From Aestuariispira insulae (GTDB taxonomy: Bacteria > Pseudomonadota > Alphaproteobacteria > UBA8366 > Aestuariispiraceae), in contig NZ_QRDW01000002.1 in assembly GCF_003385955.1 (NCBI RefSeq), positions 186,001 to 250,000 of the forward strand: a stretch of DNA of 64,000 bases. The letters are read 5' to 3'. The notes beneath the pieces were generated by a model. The model saw nothing but the letters and a program-made list of their open reading frames with translations. It was not told where the DNA came from and searched no databases. This document shows positions 32,901 to 40,880 of this stretch, one piece after another; the stretch's first letter is position 1, and each line of letters opens with the position of its first letter. A program made the position numbers and the translations under genes.

Positions 32901-33722
32901 TTGCAGTTCCGGCAAATCCAGAAGTTTTGGCGGCTTGGTCCGCTTCATCTTCTTGACCGCACTTAGCGGTCCTTCATGGCCTTCCACATGGGCGCGCAAC
33001 GTTTCGGCGTTGGCGGGATCGAGGATCTTTTCCTTCGGCGCATGCTTCAGGGGCAACTGGCCCGCCTCGGTATTGGCGGTGGCGACGATATGGTAATAAT
33101 CCTGCGGCTCGAAATTGAGGATTTCCAATTCCCGGATACAGACGATGGCGAGCGTCGGTGTTTTCACCCGGCCAATGCCGATCACGCCATAGTCGCCCGG
33201 CTGTTTGAGTGCCACGGTGGCTGCCCGGGTGAGGGAAAGGTTATAGACCTGGTCCGCCTGCTGGCGTGCCAAGGCCGCCTGGCCCAGGTTATTGTAGCTG
33301 TCGTTGGGCTGCAGGTTTTCAAATGCCTCGCGCAGGGTTTTTTCATCCTGGGCGGTGAACATGGCGCGGCTGACCTTGCCGCCAAACCGGTAATGGCGCA
33401 GCAATTCCTCGCCGATCAGCTGTCCTTCGCGATCACAGTCGGTGGCAATGATGACCTCTTCCGCTGTTTTCAATGCCGCCTCAATGGCAGCCAGTTTGGC
33501 AATCGCCGAGGGTGAGGCATCCTTGGCCGGGCAGGTGGGATAGAAATCGTCGGGTTTTAGCAGGTCAAAGGACCATTTGCCCCAGCCGTTATTGACCTCA
33601 TGGGGCTCCTGTAAACTCAGCAGATGTCCTTCCGCCGGCAGGATTTGGCCATAGCGGTTGCCGATCGCGGCAAAGAGGTCTTTCTTCTGCGAGGTTTTTT
33701 CCGTGATGATGATGCGGTTCAC
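29898..33722 (-). CDS. Topoisomerase III fused to a RecD2-like module with degenerate helicase motifs
   Basis: The product is 1274 aa from GTG 33722. Residues 1-600 are a type IA topoisomerase: Toprim with Glu8 (TEKTSQKK) and DCDREG (95-100), and the catalytic Tyr306 in TYPRAESRYL, so strand passage activity is expected. Residues about 680-800 are the RecD2 helix-hairpin-helix region (LGSGVIKGVGPKQAKLLVE, GISAKIV, NGVAP.YA..LYQAFGEETL..I.ENPY). Residues 900-1265 are RecD2-like helicase, but every ATPase motif is altered: Walker A reads GGPGTGRDT (Lys replaced by Arg937), motif II RDPAKID, motif III VEDLDQRPAP, motif VI ALGLDQARS. So the helicase part is probably a DNA-binding scaffold. It might remodel recombination or replication intermediates. 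Confidence 0.85.
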   Translation of the reverse strand: MNRIIITEKTSQKKDLFAAIGNRYGQILPAEGHLLSLQEPHEVNNGWGKWSFDLLKPDDFYPTCPAKDASPSAIAKLAAIEAALKTAEEVIIATDCDREGQLIGEELLRHYRFGGKVSRAMFTAQDEKTLREAFENLQPNDSYNNLGQAALARQQADQVYNLSLTRAATVALKQPGDYGVIGIGRVKTPTLAIVCIRELEILNFEPQDYYHIVATANTEAGQLPLKHAPKEKILDPANAETLRAHVEGHEGPLSAVKKMKRTKPPKLLDLPELQKICARKWGWTADKTLEVAQELYDGDGKKIQTYPRAESRYLAENQIADISEIVKGLKGLSHYADVPLDKPEVRKGKAGHFSDAALKGVSHHAIIPNKNTMDKIRDIYPRLTQDEKKMFDLVASSYLAILMPDYVYENTTVSMKVPGPDGQELDFKITGNIPKELGWKAVYTDEMEKKEEDAGELPPVKDGDMATLNPVEVDTKKTKAPPRFNEGTLIDAMQNAWRFIEDKEQQEKLKEAKGIGTPATRAAIISGLKHQNFLVQKGKNIVPTDSGMTLYNTLKIAAPELVDPGVTAVWEMKLDDILMGNQTAREVWDGIGEATRRLIEIIKVNGPKSPKIPTGVKAPKDKMKGGKPTEKMLATAKSVAERKGLKLPKGIGSNFDTCREFLDEHLGGKPADPLVAIEKKLGSGVIKGVGPKQAKLLVEAFGADVYKIIKDEPEKLKSVKGISAKIVTAITDAVAEKAACRQIAAFLQKNGVAPVYAARLYQAFGEETLKTISENPYLIARQLPHLPFGLADQLARNLNRGQDRLGAMLFHRLIHVGGARGKDILLNQLAEAHSLSPAALETALDSECDSGTLSVKKKGSVEIVHVTAMKKEEDSLVRQLKAMAKEASALPEMEIDKALGWIEGQMKLTLTNDQKQAVGSALSTRLLVINGGPGTGRDTAIQALAGILKAKKVTFQLAGADNTAAKALGDATDEEAASLHKLLEWNDKTGKFKRTAKKPLDGKVLILRDPAKIDRAVMNAALKALPEGGHLVLVEDLDQRPAPRAGHSLIDLCNDGTLHTITLKSIRPGREKSLVLANAARVKAGEALAIETPEGIEADFFAIAANGPEDTIRKLIEVAKNRLPKKFKLDPVTDIQVITMDESGPLSPAKLNPILSQQLNMKADHLHADRYGWRFRVGDKLILKIDQLASGIAEGEIGICKDIDPEPQRATIQFGKAKLDLAFDELDILEPAYALGLDQARSIQARCTLILSSADRPSVYDALASGPELSLSIG

Positions 33723-34092
33723 GGGCGTATCTCTACAAGCTTCATGGCAGACGGCATCATGGTTGGGTACAGGTACTTCATTGTTCTTGTCATTCTGGGC
33801 AAGCTATGACGATTCTCACCCGCTGGTCCAGATGGTGGTTTCACACAACTGTGATGGTAGATTTTGTTGATCGTTAGCAATTATTTGTGGCAAAGTTTAG
33901 TGACTGGTTATGTTTAGTCACCCTAACTAGTAGCAGTTTTAGTTCCGGCCGGGCCGGACAGGGAGCCCCTCTCTGTCCGGCCCGGCTTTTTTGCGTTTCC
34001 TGTCAGGCTGTGATGATTAGGTGCTGTTCGCTGTCATATTCCGCTGCTAAGAAGGAAGGAGTGTTTCTTTAGCCCTTGAGGATTTCCCGCCG
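33723..34092. other. Non-coding region with an orphan strong terminator
   Basis: 370 nt have no convincing reading frame. It contains the hairpin GTGACT/AGTCAC around 33900-33921 followed by a 14-bp terminator, both only meaningful on the plus strand although no plus-strand gene lies upstream. A small RNA is one possible explanation. Confidence 0.4.
33948..33992 (+). terminator. 14-bp perfect terminator with no upstream gene on its strand
   Basis: GCCGGGCCGGACAG (33948-33961) pairs with CTGTCCGGCCCGGC (33973-33986), 11-nt loop, and is followed by six T (33987-33992). The T-run exists only on the plus strand. The nearest genes on both sides make no use of it. Confidence 0.9.
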
Positions 34093-34632
34093 ATGCAACT
34101 TGCCCCCTTTCAAGCCTGGTCCGGTGTGCCGACCACAGACAGCCGCCGGGCGTTGGCCCGAAACCTGATGGATACGGGCAAGGCTGCGACGGAAGAGATC
34201 CTGAAAGGCTTTGAAGAGATCCTTGCCGTCGAGGGGCCGATGCTTTCCAACCGCCTGTTTTCGCTCTACAGCAAGCAGGGCGGGCTTTCCAAGCTCACTC
34301 CCCAGGCCAAGAAACGGTTTTCCCAGGCCCTGAAGGAAGGCGGGCTCAATGGCCGCTTTGGCTTTGAACAGGATCCCGGCCATGACGGTGTGGTGATCCT
34401 GCTTTGGCTGCCGAAGGCGGAAAAAGTAAGCCCTCGTGAGCTTGGCAACCGGTCCATCATGGATGTGCCGTTGAATGAGCTGACTGAGGTGATGTTCGAA
34501 GTCTCGACCGAGATCAATTCGGAAACCGAAAAGCAGTTGATCAATGCCATGGCGGCGCTCTACAAAATCAACCGGCTCTCGGCGGATGCGGAGAGCCGGT
34601 TGCAGCGGGCCTATGACCAGCTTTTCAGCTGA
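34093..34632 (+). CDS. Conserved hypothetical, winged-helix-like (DUF3320-like)
   Basis: The product is 179 aa. It contains ILAVEGPMLSNRLFSLYSKQGGLSKLTPQAKKRFSQALKEGGL and SPRELGNRSIMDVPLNELTEVMFEV, which loosely resembles the DUF3320 domain at the C-termini of some helicase-associated proteins. The match is weak. No membrane segment is present. Its tail is 6 nt from the convergent end of the RNA-helicase gene. Function unknown. Confidence 0.5.
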   Translation: MQLAPFQAWSGVPTTDSRRALARNLMDTGKAATEEILKGFEEILAVEGPMLSNRLFSLYSKQGGLSKLTPQAKKRFSQALKEGGLNGRFGFEQDPGHDGVVILLWLPKAEKVSPRELGNRSIMDVPLNELTEVMFEVSTEINSETEKQLINAMAALYKINRLSADAESRLQRAYDQLFS

Positions 34633-34638
34633 GCGGCA

Positions 34639-36819
34639 TTAAGCGTCCGATTTCGGGCCTTTGCGTTTTAAGGTCGCCATGCCGGACAGATTGCCGGATT
34701 TTCCCTTAGCGGCTCTGGCGGCCTTTGTGCGCTGATCCTTCTTGCCTTTGTCCCAACGCTGTTTCTTGCCATCGGGGCCCTTTTTTCCCTTGGGCGCTTT
34801 CGAGCCTTTGGCAAAGGCTTCGCGTTTTTTCTCGCGGAATTCTTTCTTGCTGCGCGGCTTTTCCCACAGGCGGTCGCTGCCGATCAGATCGTCCGAAGGT
34901 GCAGCCGGTGCCTGTTCGGCGGCGGGTTCCTGCTTGCGCGGGGCTTCTCGCCGGGGCTTTTCCGTCCGTTCGGATCGCTTGTTATCCTCGAAGCGGGCCG
35001 GTTTGCCGTCGCGGCGGTCGCGGGATTTGTCATCTGGGCGTCCGCCATCGCGCGGGCCGCGATCCTGGAAACCACCTTCACGCGGTGCACGATCTTTGGA
35101 ACCACGATCACGGGGAGCGCGATCCCGGGGGCCACGGTCTCGGCTGTCTCGATCCCTCGAGGGCGGGCCGCGGCGCTCGCGCTTGTCTTCCGGCACGCCC
35201 TCCAGGCGGTCAACGGTGACGGTTTTTTCGATCTTGCGCGAAGGGCCGATCGCTTCCAGGAACTGATCCACCACATGGGGCGACAATTCCACATGGGTAT
35301 TGTCCTGGTTGATGCGGATCGCACCAATGCCGTTCTTGGTCACATGTCCATTGCGGCAGAGCATGGGGATGATCCAGCGGGGTTCCGCATTATGCTTGCG
35401 GCCGACTGACAGCTGGAACCAGACGCCATCTTCGAAATCCTGGGATTTGCCGCGCTGCTTGCGCTCGCCCCGTTCCCCACGGTCCTGGTCCGGGCGGCCC
35501 GCAGGCCCCTGGTCCAGCAATTCTTCCGGTGCCGGACGTTTGGACTGATGCTGGCGGATCAAAGCCGCAGCCACCTGTTCCGGGCTGTGGCTGTCCAGCA
35601 ATTCACGGACGGCGGTCATTTCCTCATCACTGATGGGCTCGGCCAGGGCCGGGCTGGCGAGGAAGCGCTCGCGGTCACGCTGGGCGATTTCTTCAACCGA
35701 AGGCGGCTTGCCCCAATTGGCCTGGACCTTGGCGGCTTGCAGCAGCCGTTCGGTCCGCTTGCGCCAGTTATAAGGCACCACCAGCGCGCTCACCCCTTTG
35801 CGGCCGGCACGGCCTGTGCGGCCTGAGCGGTGCAGCAGGGGCTCCGGGCTTTTCGGGATATCCGCATGGATCACCAGTTCCAGTTTCGGCAGGTCGATAC
35901 CGCGGGCGGCGACATCGGTGGCGACACAGACCTGGGCGCGGCAGTCGCGCATGGCCTGCAGCGCGTTGATTCGCTCTTTCTGGCTTAATTCGCCAGACAG
36001 CGCCACCACGGAAAAACCCCGGTTGTTCAACCGGCTGGTCAGGTGATTAACGGTGGCTCTAGTGCCGCAAAAGACGATCGAATTGGTCGGTTCGTAATAG
36101 CGCAGCAGGTTGATGATTGCGTTTTCCTTGTCATTAGGCGCGACCGAAAGGGCGCGATATTCAATATCGCTGTGCTGTTCTTTTTCAGCCTTGGTGGAGA
36201 CCCGAACCGCGTCTTGCTGATAGCGCCTGGCTAGGGCTGCGATGGATTTCGGAACCGTCGCGGAAAACAGCAGGGTGCGGCGGTCGGGGGGCGTGGTGTC
36301 CAGGATATATTCCAGGTCATCCCGGAAGCCCATATCCAGCATCTCGTCCGCTTCATCGAGAACAACAGCGCGCAGGAAGGTAACGTCCAGTGAACCGCGC
36401 TCGATATGGTCGCGCAGGCGGCCCGGTGTGCCGACCACGATATGCGCCCCGCGTTTTAGCGCCCGGCGCTCGCCGCCCATATCCATGCCGCCAACACAGC
36501 TGGCCAATTGCGCGCCGGTCTCACGATAGAGCCATTCCAGCTCGCGCATCACCTGCAGGGCCAGCTCGCGGGTCGGGGCAATGATCAGGCCCATGGGCAC
36601 ATCGGCCCGGCCGAAGCGGTCTTCGCCCAGCAGCAGGTCCGGGGCCATGGCCAGGCCAAAGGCAACGGTTTTACCGGAACCGGTCTGGGCGGATACCAGG
36701 GTATCCTTGCCGGCAAGGTCCGGGGCGATCACCGCCTGCTGGACCGGGGTCAGGGATTCATAGCCGCGATTGGCCAACGCCTGATTGAGCGCCGGGAGGA
36801 CGCCTTCGAAATCTGTCAT
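34639..36819 (-). CDS. DEAD-box RNA helicase (CsdA/DeaD-like) with basic low-complexity tail
   Basis: The product is 726 aa. All DEAD-box motifs are present: PVQQ (25-28), AQTGSGKT (44-51), PTRELA, DEAD (155-158), SAT (186-188), VATDVAARGID and HRSGRTGRAG. A DbpA-type RRM-like domain follows (VWFQLSVGRKHNAEPRWIIPML), about residues 470-545. The last 180 residues are an Arg/Asp/Gly/Pro-rich, Lys-rich disordered tail with RDRGPRDR-type repeats, which probably binds RNA. The family unwinds structured RNA in ribosome assembly and RNA decay, often in the cold. A 170-nt leader separates it from the next gene. Confidence 0.88.
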   Translation of the reverse strand: MTDFEGVLPALNQALANRGYESLTPVQQAVIAPDLAGKDTLVSAQTGSGKTVAFGLAMAPDLLLGEDRFGRADVPMGLIIAPTRELALQVMRELEWLYRETGAQLASCVGGMDMGGERRALKRGAHIVVGTPGRLRDHIERGSLDVTFLRAVVLDEADEMLDMGFRDDLEYILDTTPPDRRTLLFSATVPKSIAALARRYQQDAVRVSTKAEKEQHSDIEYRALSVAPNDKENAIINLLRYYEPTNSIVFCGTRATVNHLTSRLNNRGFSVVALSGELSQKERINALQAMRDCRAQVCVATDVAARGIDLPKLELVIHADIPKSPEPLLHRSGRTGRAGRKGVSALVVPYNWRKRTERLLQAAKVQANWGKPPSVEEIAQRDRERFLASPALAEPISDEEMTAVRELLDSHSPEQVAAALIRQHQSKRPAPEELLDQGPAGRPDQDRGERGERKQRGKSQDFEDGVWFQLSVGRKHNAEPRWIIPMLCRNGHVTKNGIGAIRINQDNTHVELSPHVVDQFLEAIGPSRKIEKTVTVDRLEGVPEDKRERRGPPSRDRDSRDRGPRDRAPRDRGSKDRAPREGGFQDRGPRDGGRPDDKSRDRRDGKPARFEDNKRSERTEKPRREAPRKQEPAAEQAPAAPSDDLIGSDRLWEKPRSKKEFREKKREAFAKGSKAPKGKKGPDGKKQRWDKGKKDQRTKAARAAKGKSGNLSGMATLKRKGPKSDA

Positions 36820-36991
36820 AGAGTATCTGTCTTTCGGATAGTCTTAAGTCCGTGCGCGTCAACCGCCATCGGGAGTTCCGTTTTGACCTTGGTCTGCACG
36901 GGGCGCACATCGCCATCAACATAATGGCGGGACGGGTTGTTTCTCCGCCCCTTTTAAGCGTTACTGTCACGGAATGCAAAGGAAACAGTGA

Positions 36992-37552
36992 TCAGCCCGG
37001 ATAATGGATCAGGTTGAGGATGCGCGCGGGGTGGTCTGTCAGGTTCCGGTAGCCATGCTCGCGGTCGGCGGCGAAACGCAGGGACTGGCCGCTTTTCAGC
37101 TGATACCAGATGCCATCGGCCAGGATCTCCAGCTCCCCTTCGATCACGGTGATATGTTCGACCACGCCATGATCATGGGGATCTGATATCCGGTTGCAAC
37201 CGGGTTCAAAGACAATATCAAACTGCTCAAAGCCAAATTGTGGTTCAAAGGGGAACAGGGTGGCGGCGGCCAGACCGCTATCATCGGCCGGCTGGCGGAG
37301 ATCCTCCGCATCTCGTTTCACGGTCCGGTCCAGCCGGGGCAGGGGGCGTTCCAGAAAGGCGGAAAGCGGCAGGCCGCTGCCGGTGGCGATCTTCCACAGC
37401 GTGGCTACGGTCGGGCTGGATTCGCCGCGCTCGATCTGGCCCAGCATGGCCTTACTGACCCCGGTCTCCTTAGACGTGCGGTCCAGGCTCCAACCCAGGT
37501 CGGCCCGGCGCTGTTTCAGGGTTTGCGCGATATGCGGCCCCGGATCTTTCAT
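36992..37552 (-). CDS. XRE-cupin regulator (SutR/YdcN-like)
   Basis: The product is 186 aa. An N-terminal HTH (IAQTLKQRRADLGWSLDRTSKETGVSKAMLGQIERGESSPTVATLWKIA) is followed by a cupin (DPHDHGVVEHITVIEGELEILADG). The divergent gene is a BenE-type transporter, the same pair as ydcN/ydcO in Escherichia coli, where YdcN is named SutR. Two identical 16-bp sites lie between the genes and are very likely its operators. The cupin ligand is not evident. Confidence 0.85.
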   Translation of the reverse strand: MKDPGPHIAQTLKQRRADLGWSLDRTSKETGVSKAMLGQIERGESSPTVATLWKIATGSGLPLSAFLERPLPRLDRTVKRDAEDLRQPADDSGLAAATLFPFEPQFGFEQFDIVFEPGCNRISDPHDHGVVEHITVIEGELEILADGIWYQLKSGQSLRFAADREHGYRNLTDHPARILNLIHYPG

Positions 37553-37577
37553 GTTTCTATCTCCATAAAAATCACTT

Positions 37578-37593
37578 GTGCGTTATAGCGCAC
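37578..37593. promoter_or_regulatory. Operator copy 1, between SutR-like and BenE-like genes
   Basis: GTGCGTTATAGCGCAC is a near-palindrome (GTGCG and CGCAC arms). The identical sequence recurs at 37615-37630, 37 bp away. It lies 26 nt upstream of the XRE-cupin start, so it probably serves autoregulation. Confidence 0.75.
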
Positions 37594-37614
37594 GCTGTTA
37601 CGGTCGTCCAGTTC

Positions 37615-37630
37615 GTGCGTTATAGCGCAC
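37615..37630. promoter_or_regulatory. Operator copy 2, identical to copy 1
   Basis: GTGCGTTATAGCGCAC is repeated exactly, 28 nt before the BenE-like start. The spacing (37 bp, about 3.5 helical turns) puts the two sites on roughly opposite faces of the helix. Confidence 0.75.
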
Positions 37631-37657
37631 AATTGAGATGTTGAGGGAGTGACGGAC

Positions 37658-38845
37658 ATGTTCAGGCATCTTGTACCGGGCCATATATCGGCAGGGTTTG
37701 TTTCGGTCCTGGTCGGCTATACCGGTGCGGCGGCGATTGTTTTTCAGGCGGCGCAGGCGGCAGGCGCGACACCCGACCAGGTTGGATCCTGGATGCTGGC
37801 TCTGGGCCTCGGGATGGGGCTGTGCGGCATTGGCCTGACGCTTTGGTTCAAACAGCCGGTCCTGATTGCCTGGTCGACACCGGGCGCGGCCCTCCTTACG
37901 GTTAGCTTGGCAGGGGTGAGTATGGCCGAGGCGGTGGGCGCTTTTCTCTTCTGTTCGGCATTGATCACGATTTGCGGGCTCACGGGCCTGTTTGACCGGT
38001 TGGTGAATTTGATCCCGAAGACACTGGCCAGCGCCATGCTGGCGGGGGTTTTGCTGCAATTCGGTCTGAAGGCCTTCCTGGCCCTGGAAACCGGCTTTGC
38101 CATAGCGGGCGGCATGATGGCCGCCTATCTGGCCGGGCGGCTGTTCTGGAACCGCTATGCGATACCGGTCACCTTCCTGGCGGGTATATTGCTCTCAATG
38201 GCGGGGGGCATGGGGGATGGCCTCACCCTGCCGGTGGCGCTGACCATGCCGGTCTTTGTGATACCGGAATTTAACCCGGCGGTCCTGATCGGGGTTGGGA
38301 TTCCGCTGTTCATCGTGACCATGGCCGGCCAGAACCTGCCGGGCATCGCGGTGATGCGGGCCCATGGCTATGACGCTCCGGCCTCCCCCCTGATCACCTG
38401 GAGTGGGATCACGGGGCTGGTTCTGGCACCAATCGGCGGCTTTGCCTTTAATCTGGCGGCGATTACGGCGGCGATCTGTATGGGGCGTGATGTGGATGAA
38501 AAACCGGAACGCTGTTACCTGGCTGCCGTTTGGTGCGGGGGCATCCATGTCTTTGTCGGTCTTTTTGGTGCGACCATTGCCGCTCTTTTTGCTGCTTTCC
38601 CACAGGAAATGGTCCTGGCCATAGCGGGGTTGGCCCTGCTGGGCACTATCGGCGGCAGTTTGAAAACGGCGATGGCGGAGGATGGCGAGCGCGAAGCCGC
38701 CATGATTTGTTTTACCATCACTGCATCTGGCCTAAGTCTGTTTTCCATCGGGGCTGCTTTCTGGGGGATTGCGGCCGGCATGGCCGTGCATGGCCTGATG
38801 TCCTGGCGGACAAACCGGTCTTTAGCCCGGCGTGAGCAGGCCTGA
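37658..38845 (+). CDS. BenE-family benzoate/H+ symporter-like transporter
   Basis: The product is 395 aa from ATG 37658 with GAGGGAG 9 nt upstream; GTG 37649 is less likely. About 12 hydrophobic segments and the family patterns PGHISAGFVSVLVGYTGAAAIVFQAAQAAG, TPGAALL, MAGQNLPGIAVMRAHGY and GGFAFNLAAITAAICMG identify BenE. The name comes from benzoate uptake, but YdcO in E. coli lacks a proven substrate. The divergent SutR-like regulator and shared operators indicate control by that protein. Confidence 0.85.
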   Translation: MFRHLVPGHISAGFVSVLVGYTGAAAIVFQAAQAAGATPDQVGSWMLALGLGMGLCGIGLTLWFKQPVLIAWSTPGAALLTVSLAGVSMAEAVGAFLFCSALITICGLTGLFDRLVNLIPKTLASAMLAGVLLQFGLKAFLALETGFAIAGGMMAAYLAGRLFWNRYAIPVTFLAGILLSMAGGMGDGLTLPVALTMPVFVIPEFNPAVLIGVGIPLFIVTMAGQNLPGIAVMRAHGYDAPASPLITWSGITGLVLAPIGGFAFNLAAITAAICMGRDVDEKPERCYLAAVWCGGIHVFVGLFGATIAALFAAFPQEMVLAIAGLALLGTIGGSLKTAMAEDGEREAAMICFTITASGLSLFSIGAAFWGIAAGMAVHGLMSWRTNRSLARREQA

Positions 38846-38879
38846 CCCCATAGGCCTGTCTCCGGCCCTCTGCCGGGTT

Positions 38880-38916
38880 GGGCGGCCATCCCGAAGTGGA
38901 TTGGCCGCCCTTTTTT
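38880..38916 (+). terminator. Terminator of the BenE-like gene
   Basis: The stem GGGCGGCC/GGCCGCCC (38880-38887 and 38903-38910) is followed by six T. Confidence 0.9.
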
Positions 38917-38936
38917 ATGCCTGGCATGGATATAAG

Positions 38937-38960
38937 AAAAAACCCGGCCAGGGGCCGGGC
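38937..38960 (-). terminator. Terminator of the RidA gene
   Basis: On the minus strand, CCCGGCC/GGCCGGG (7 bp, 3-nt loop) is followed by TTTTTT (the A-run at 38937-38942). Confidence 0.85.
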
Positions 38961-38996
38961 ATTTTAGTTGGTCTTGCCGTATCTCTTATGATGGGG

Positions 38997-39347
38997 TCAA
39001 TCAGCGGCGGCGATGATCCCAATCTCGACCTTGAATTCGGGGCGCGCCAGTCGCGCCTCGACACAGGCGCGCGCCGGTGCGTCGCCTTGCGGCACCCAGT
39101 CATCCCAAATGCTGTTCATTTCTTCGAAATCATCCATATCAGCCAGCCAGATCGTGGCTGAAAGGATCTTGGTTTTGTCCGTGCCGGCGCCAGCCAGAAG
39201 GCTGTCGATCCGGGCAAGGATCTGTGCGGTCTGTCCCGCCGTTGACTGGGTTGCGTCATCGGCCACCTGGCCTGCCAGATAAACGGTGCCGCCATGCATC
39301 ACAACCTGGCTCATCCGGGCACCGGTTTTCATCCGCACAATTTTCAT
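38997..39347 (-). CDS. RidA/YjgF-family imine deaminase
   Basis: The product is 116 aa. It shows the chorismate-mutase-like Rid fold, including VYLAGQVADD, the QT.QIL..ID.LLA.AG..K..ILSATIWLADMDDFEEMN core, and PAR.CVEARLARPEFKVEI with the Arg that binds the carboxylate of enamine/imine intermediates. The family destroys reactive imines released by PLP enzymes such as dehydratases. It stands alone here. The PLP operon at 23-26 kb is one possible source of such imines, but that link is inference. Confidence 0.85.
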   Translation of the reverse strand: MKIVRMKTGARMSQVVMHGGTVYLAGQVADDATQSTAGQTAQILARIDSLLAGAGTDKTKILSATIWLADMDDFEEMNSIWDDWVPQGDAPARACVEARLARPEFKVEIGIIAAAD

Positions 39348-39538
39348 CTTGTCCTAGTCTCCCTATCAAACACTCTTGAGCGCCGGGTGTTGTTCATCCG
39401 GTCATTCTTCTTGTTCAACTGCCAGGCAGAAGAGTGTGTGGAAATTATGACAAAGACCATTGCCGATTTTGCATGGCAGGCATGCATGATCGAAAATACG
39501 GCGGTCCAGGTTCCGGAATCCCTTAAGGTCGGACAAAT

Positions 39539-40798
39539 CTATCCCCCAGCCAGTGTGATGGCTTTGGCAAGCTGGGGATCTGTCTGAAAACTATAATCAT
39601 GTTTGACCTGAACGTCCGGCTGGACGCCATCAAGCAGTTCGCGGCCATCCATACGATTGATCCGGGCGATTGGCACCAGGGCGGTTCCGCCGGCAGCTGT
39701 CTCGATAGATTCCAGCAGGGATACGCCGCCGGCTGTCACACCGCCGATCAATGTCGCCCGTTCATTGTCCCGCAAGCTGAACGCGAGCAGCTCAGCCATC
39801 TGGCTGGTTTGCTTATTCACCACCAGATAGACCGGGTTGGCATATTGGCGTTCGCCGAGGCTGTAGAGTGTTTTGTAGTCGTTGCGATAATATAACCTGG
39901 CGAGCGGGGTGTCCCTGGGCAGGAACAAACCTGCAATCTTGGCTGTTTCGGTAGGTGTGCCTGAAACCGGGCCGCGCAGGTCCAGGATGATCGGCCTGGG
40001 TGTCTGGCCAGAAACCTGACCGGCGAGGATCAGCTCGAGGCTGTTCAGGGCATGGAGATCAAAACGCTGAAACTTGAAGACCAAGGCATTGCTGCCAGCG
40101 TCGGTCATCTTCAAATTTTTTGCTTTAAGGGCGGCTCTTTCCAGGGAGAAAGCCTGGGCGGGCTGATTTTGCCGGGGCTTCAGAAGGATGTCGGCCTTGG
40201 TACCGATCAGGCCTTCCTGCCAGCCCGATTTCTCAGAGATCATCATACGTTCGACAGATTTCCCGTCGATGCTGGCGATAAAAAATCCGCGCGGGACTCC
40301 GGCCACTTCAGCGGGCGAGCCTGGAATGACATCTGCAATATAGAGCGATTTACCGATCTTCCAGGTGACAATCCCCAATGTCCCGGTCCTGCCTTCGCGG
40401 GAGCGCTTGCTGGCGGCCGGTGGCCGATAGCTTGAATCCCACATGGCCCGGGCCAGTCCTTCCAGCAGCAGCTGGGACAGCTGCTCTCGGGAGCCGGGTG
40501 GGGAAGACAACACCAGCATTTCAACCTGTTGATGGGTTTTCCCAATGATTTTCTGACGGTCCCACTTTACATAATTATTGCGGGCAAAGGTGTCGAGCAG
40601 GCTAAAGACTTCCCTGACATCTCCCGCCAGAACATCGGGTGCCTGGATGCCGTAGGTCTCGAGATAGGGACTATAAAGCGCGGCGATGATTGCGGGGTCT
40701 GGTTTCATGGCCTTGGTCGTACGCCCGCCATCTTCTGTGGTCTTGCACGCCACGAGCAGTAACAGGGCAGCCATGGCCCCGATCAGATTTGGTCTCAT
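39539..40798 (-). CDS. PDZ/S41-like lipoprotein lacking the catalytic Ser-Lys dyad
   Basis: The product is 419 aa. The signal MRPNLIGAMAALLLLVAC has a lipobox with Cys18, so it is membrane-anchored. Residues about 138-215 form a PDZ domain (LGIVTWKIGKSLYIADVIPGSPAEVAGV). Residues 265-400 follow the C-terminal processing peptidase fold: PIILDLRGPVSG, VYLVVNKQTSQMAELLAFSL, TLIGGVTAGGVSLLE. In active S41 enzymes the second of these carries SASASE and the third TFGKG; here the serine position is Gln333 and the lysine is Gly. It is therefore probably a pseudo-protease, or a substrate-binding partner. No cognate active protease is adjacent. Confidence 0.75.
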   Translation of the reverse strand: MRPNLIGAMAALLLLVACKTTEDGGRTTKAMKPDPAIIAALYSPYLETYGIQAPDVLAGDVREVFSLLDTFARNNYVKWDRQKIIGKTHQQVEMLVLSSPPGSREQLSQLLLEGLARAMWDSSYRPPAASKRSREGRTGTLGIVTWKIGKSLYIADVIPGSPAEVAGVPRGFFIASIDGKSVERMMISEKSGWQEGLIGTKADILLKPRQNQPAQAFSLERAALKAKNLKMTDAGSNALVFKFQRFDLHALNSLELILAGQVSGQTPRPIILDLRGPVSGTPTETAKIAGLFLPRDTPLARLYYRNDYKTLYSLGERQYANPVYLVVNKQTSQMAELLAFSLRDNERATLIGGVTAGGVSLLESIETAAGGTALVPIARINRMDGRELLDGVQPDVQVKHDYSFQTDPQLAKAITLAGG

Positions 40799-40880
40799 CC
40801 CGCTTGTTCCCTTCCCAATTCATGTGTTGCGGAGCAAGTTAGGGGAAGCAGGGGCATGATCCAAGTGTGATCTTCCCTAT

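Noticed and set aside
39447-39587. 46-aa plus-strand frame (MTKTIADFAW...)
   Set aside because: Poor ribosome site and 49-bp overlap with the end of the opposite lipoprotein gene; no family recognised.
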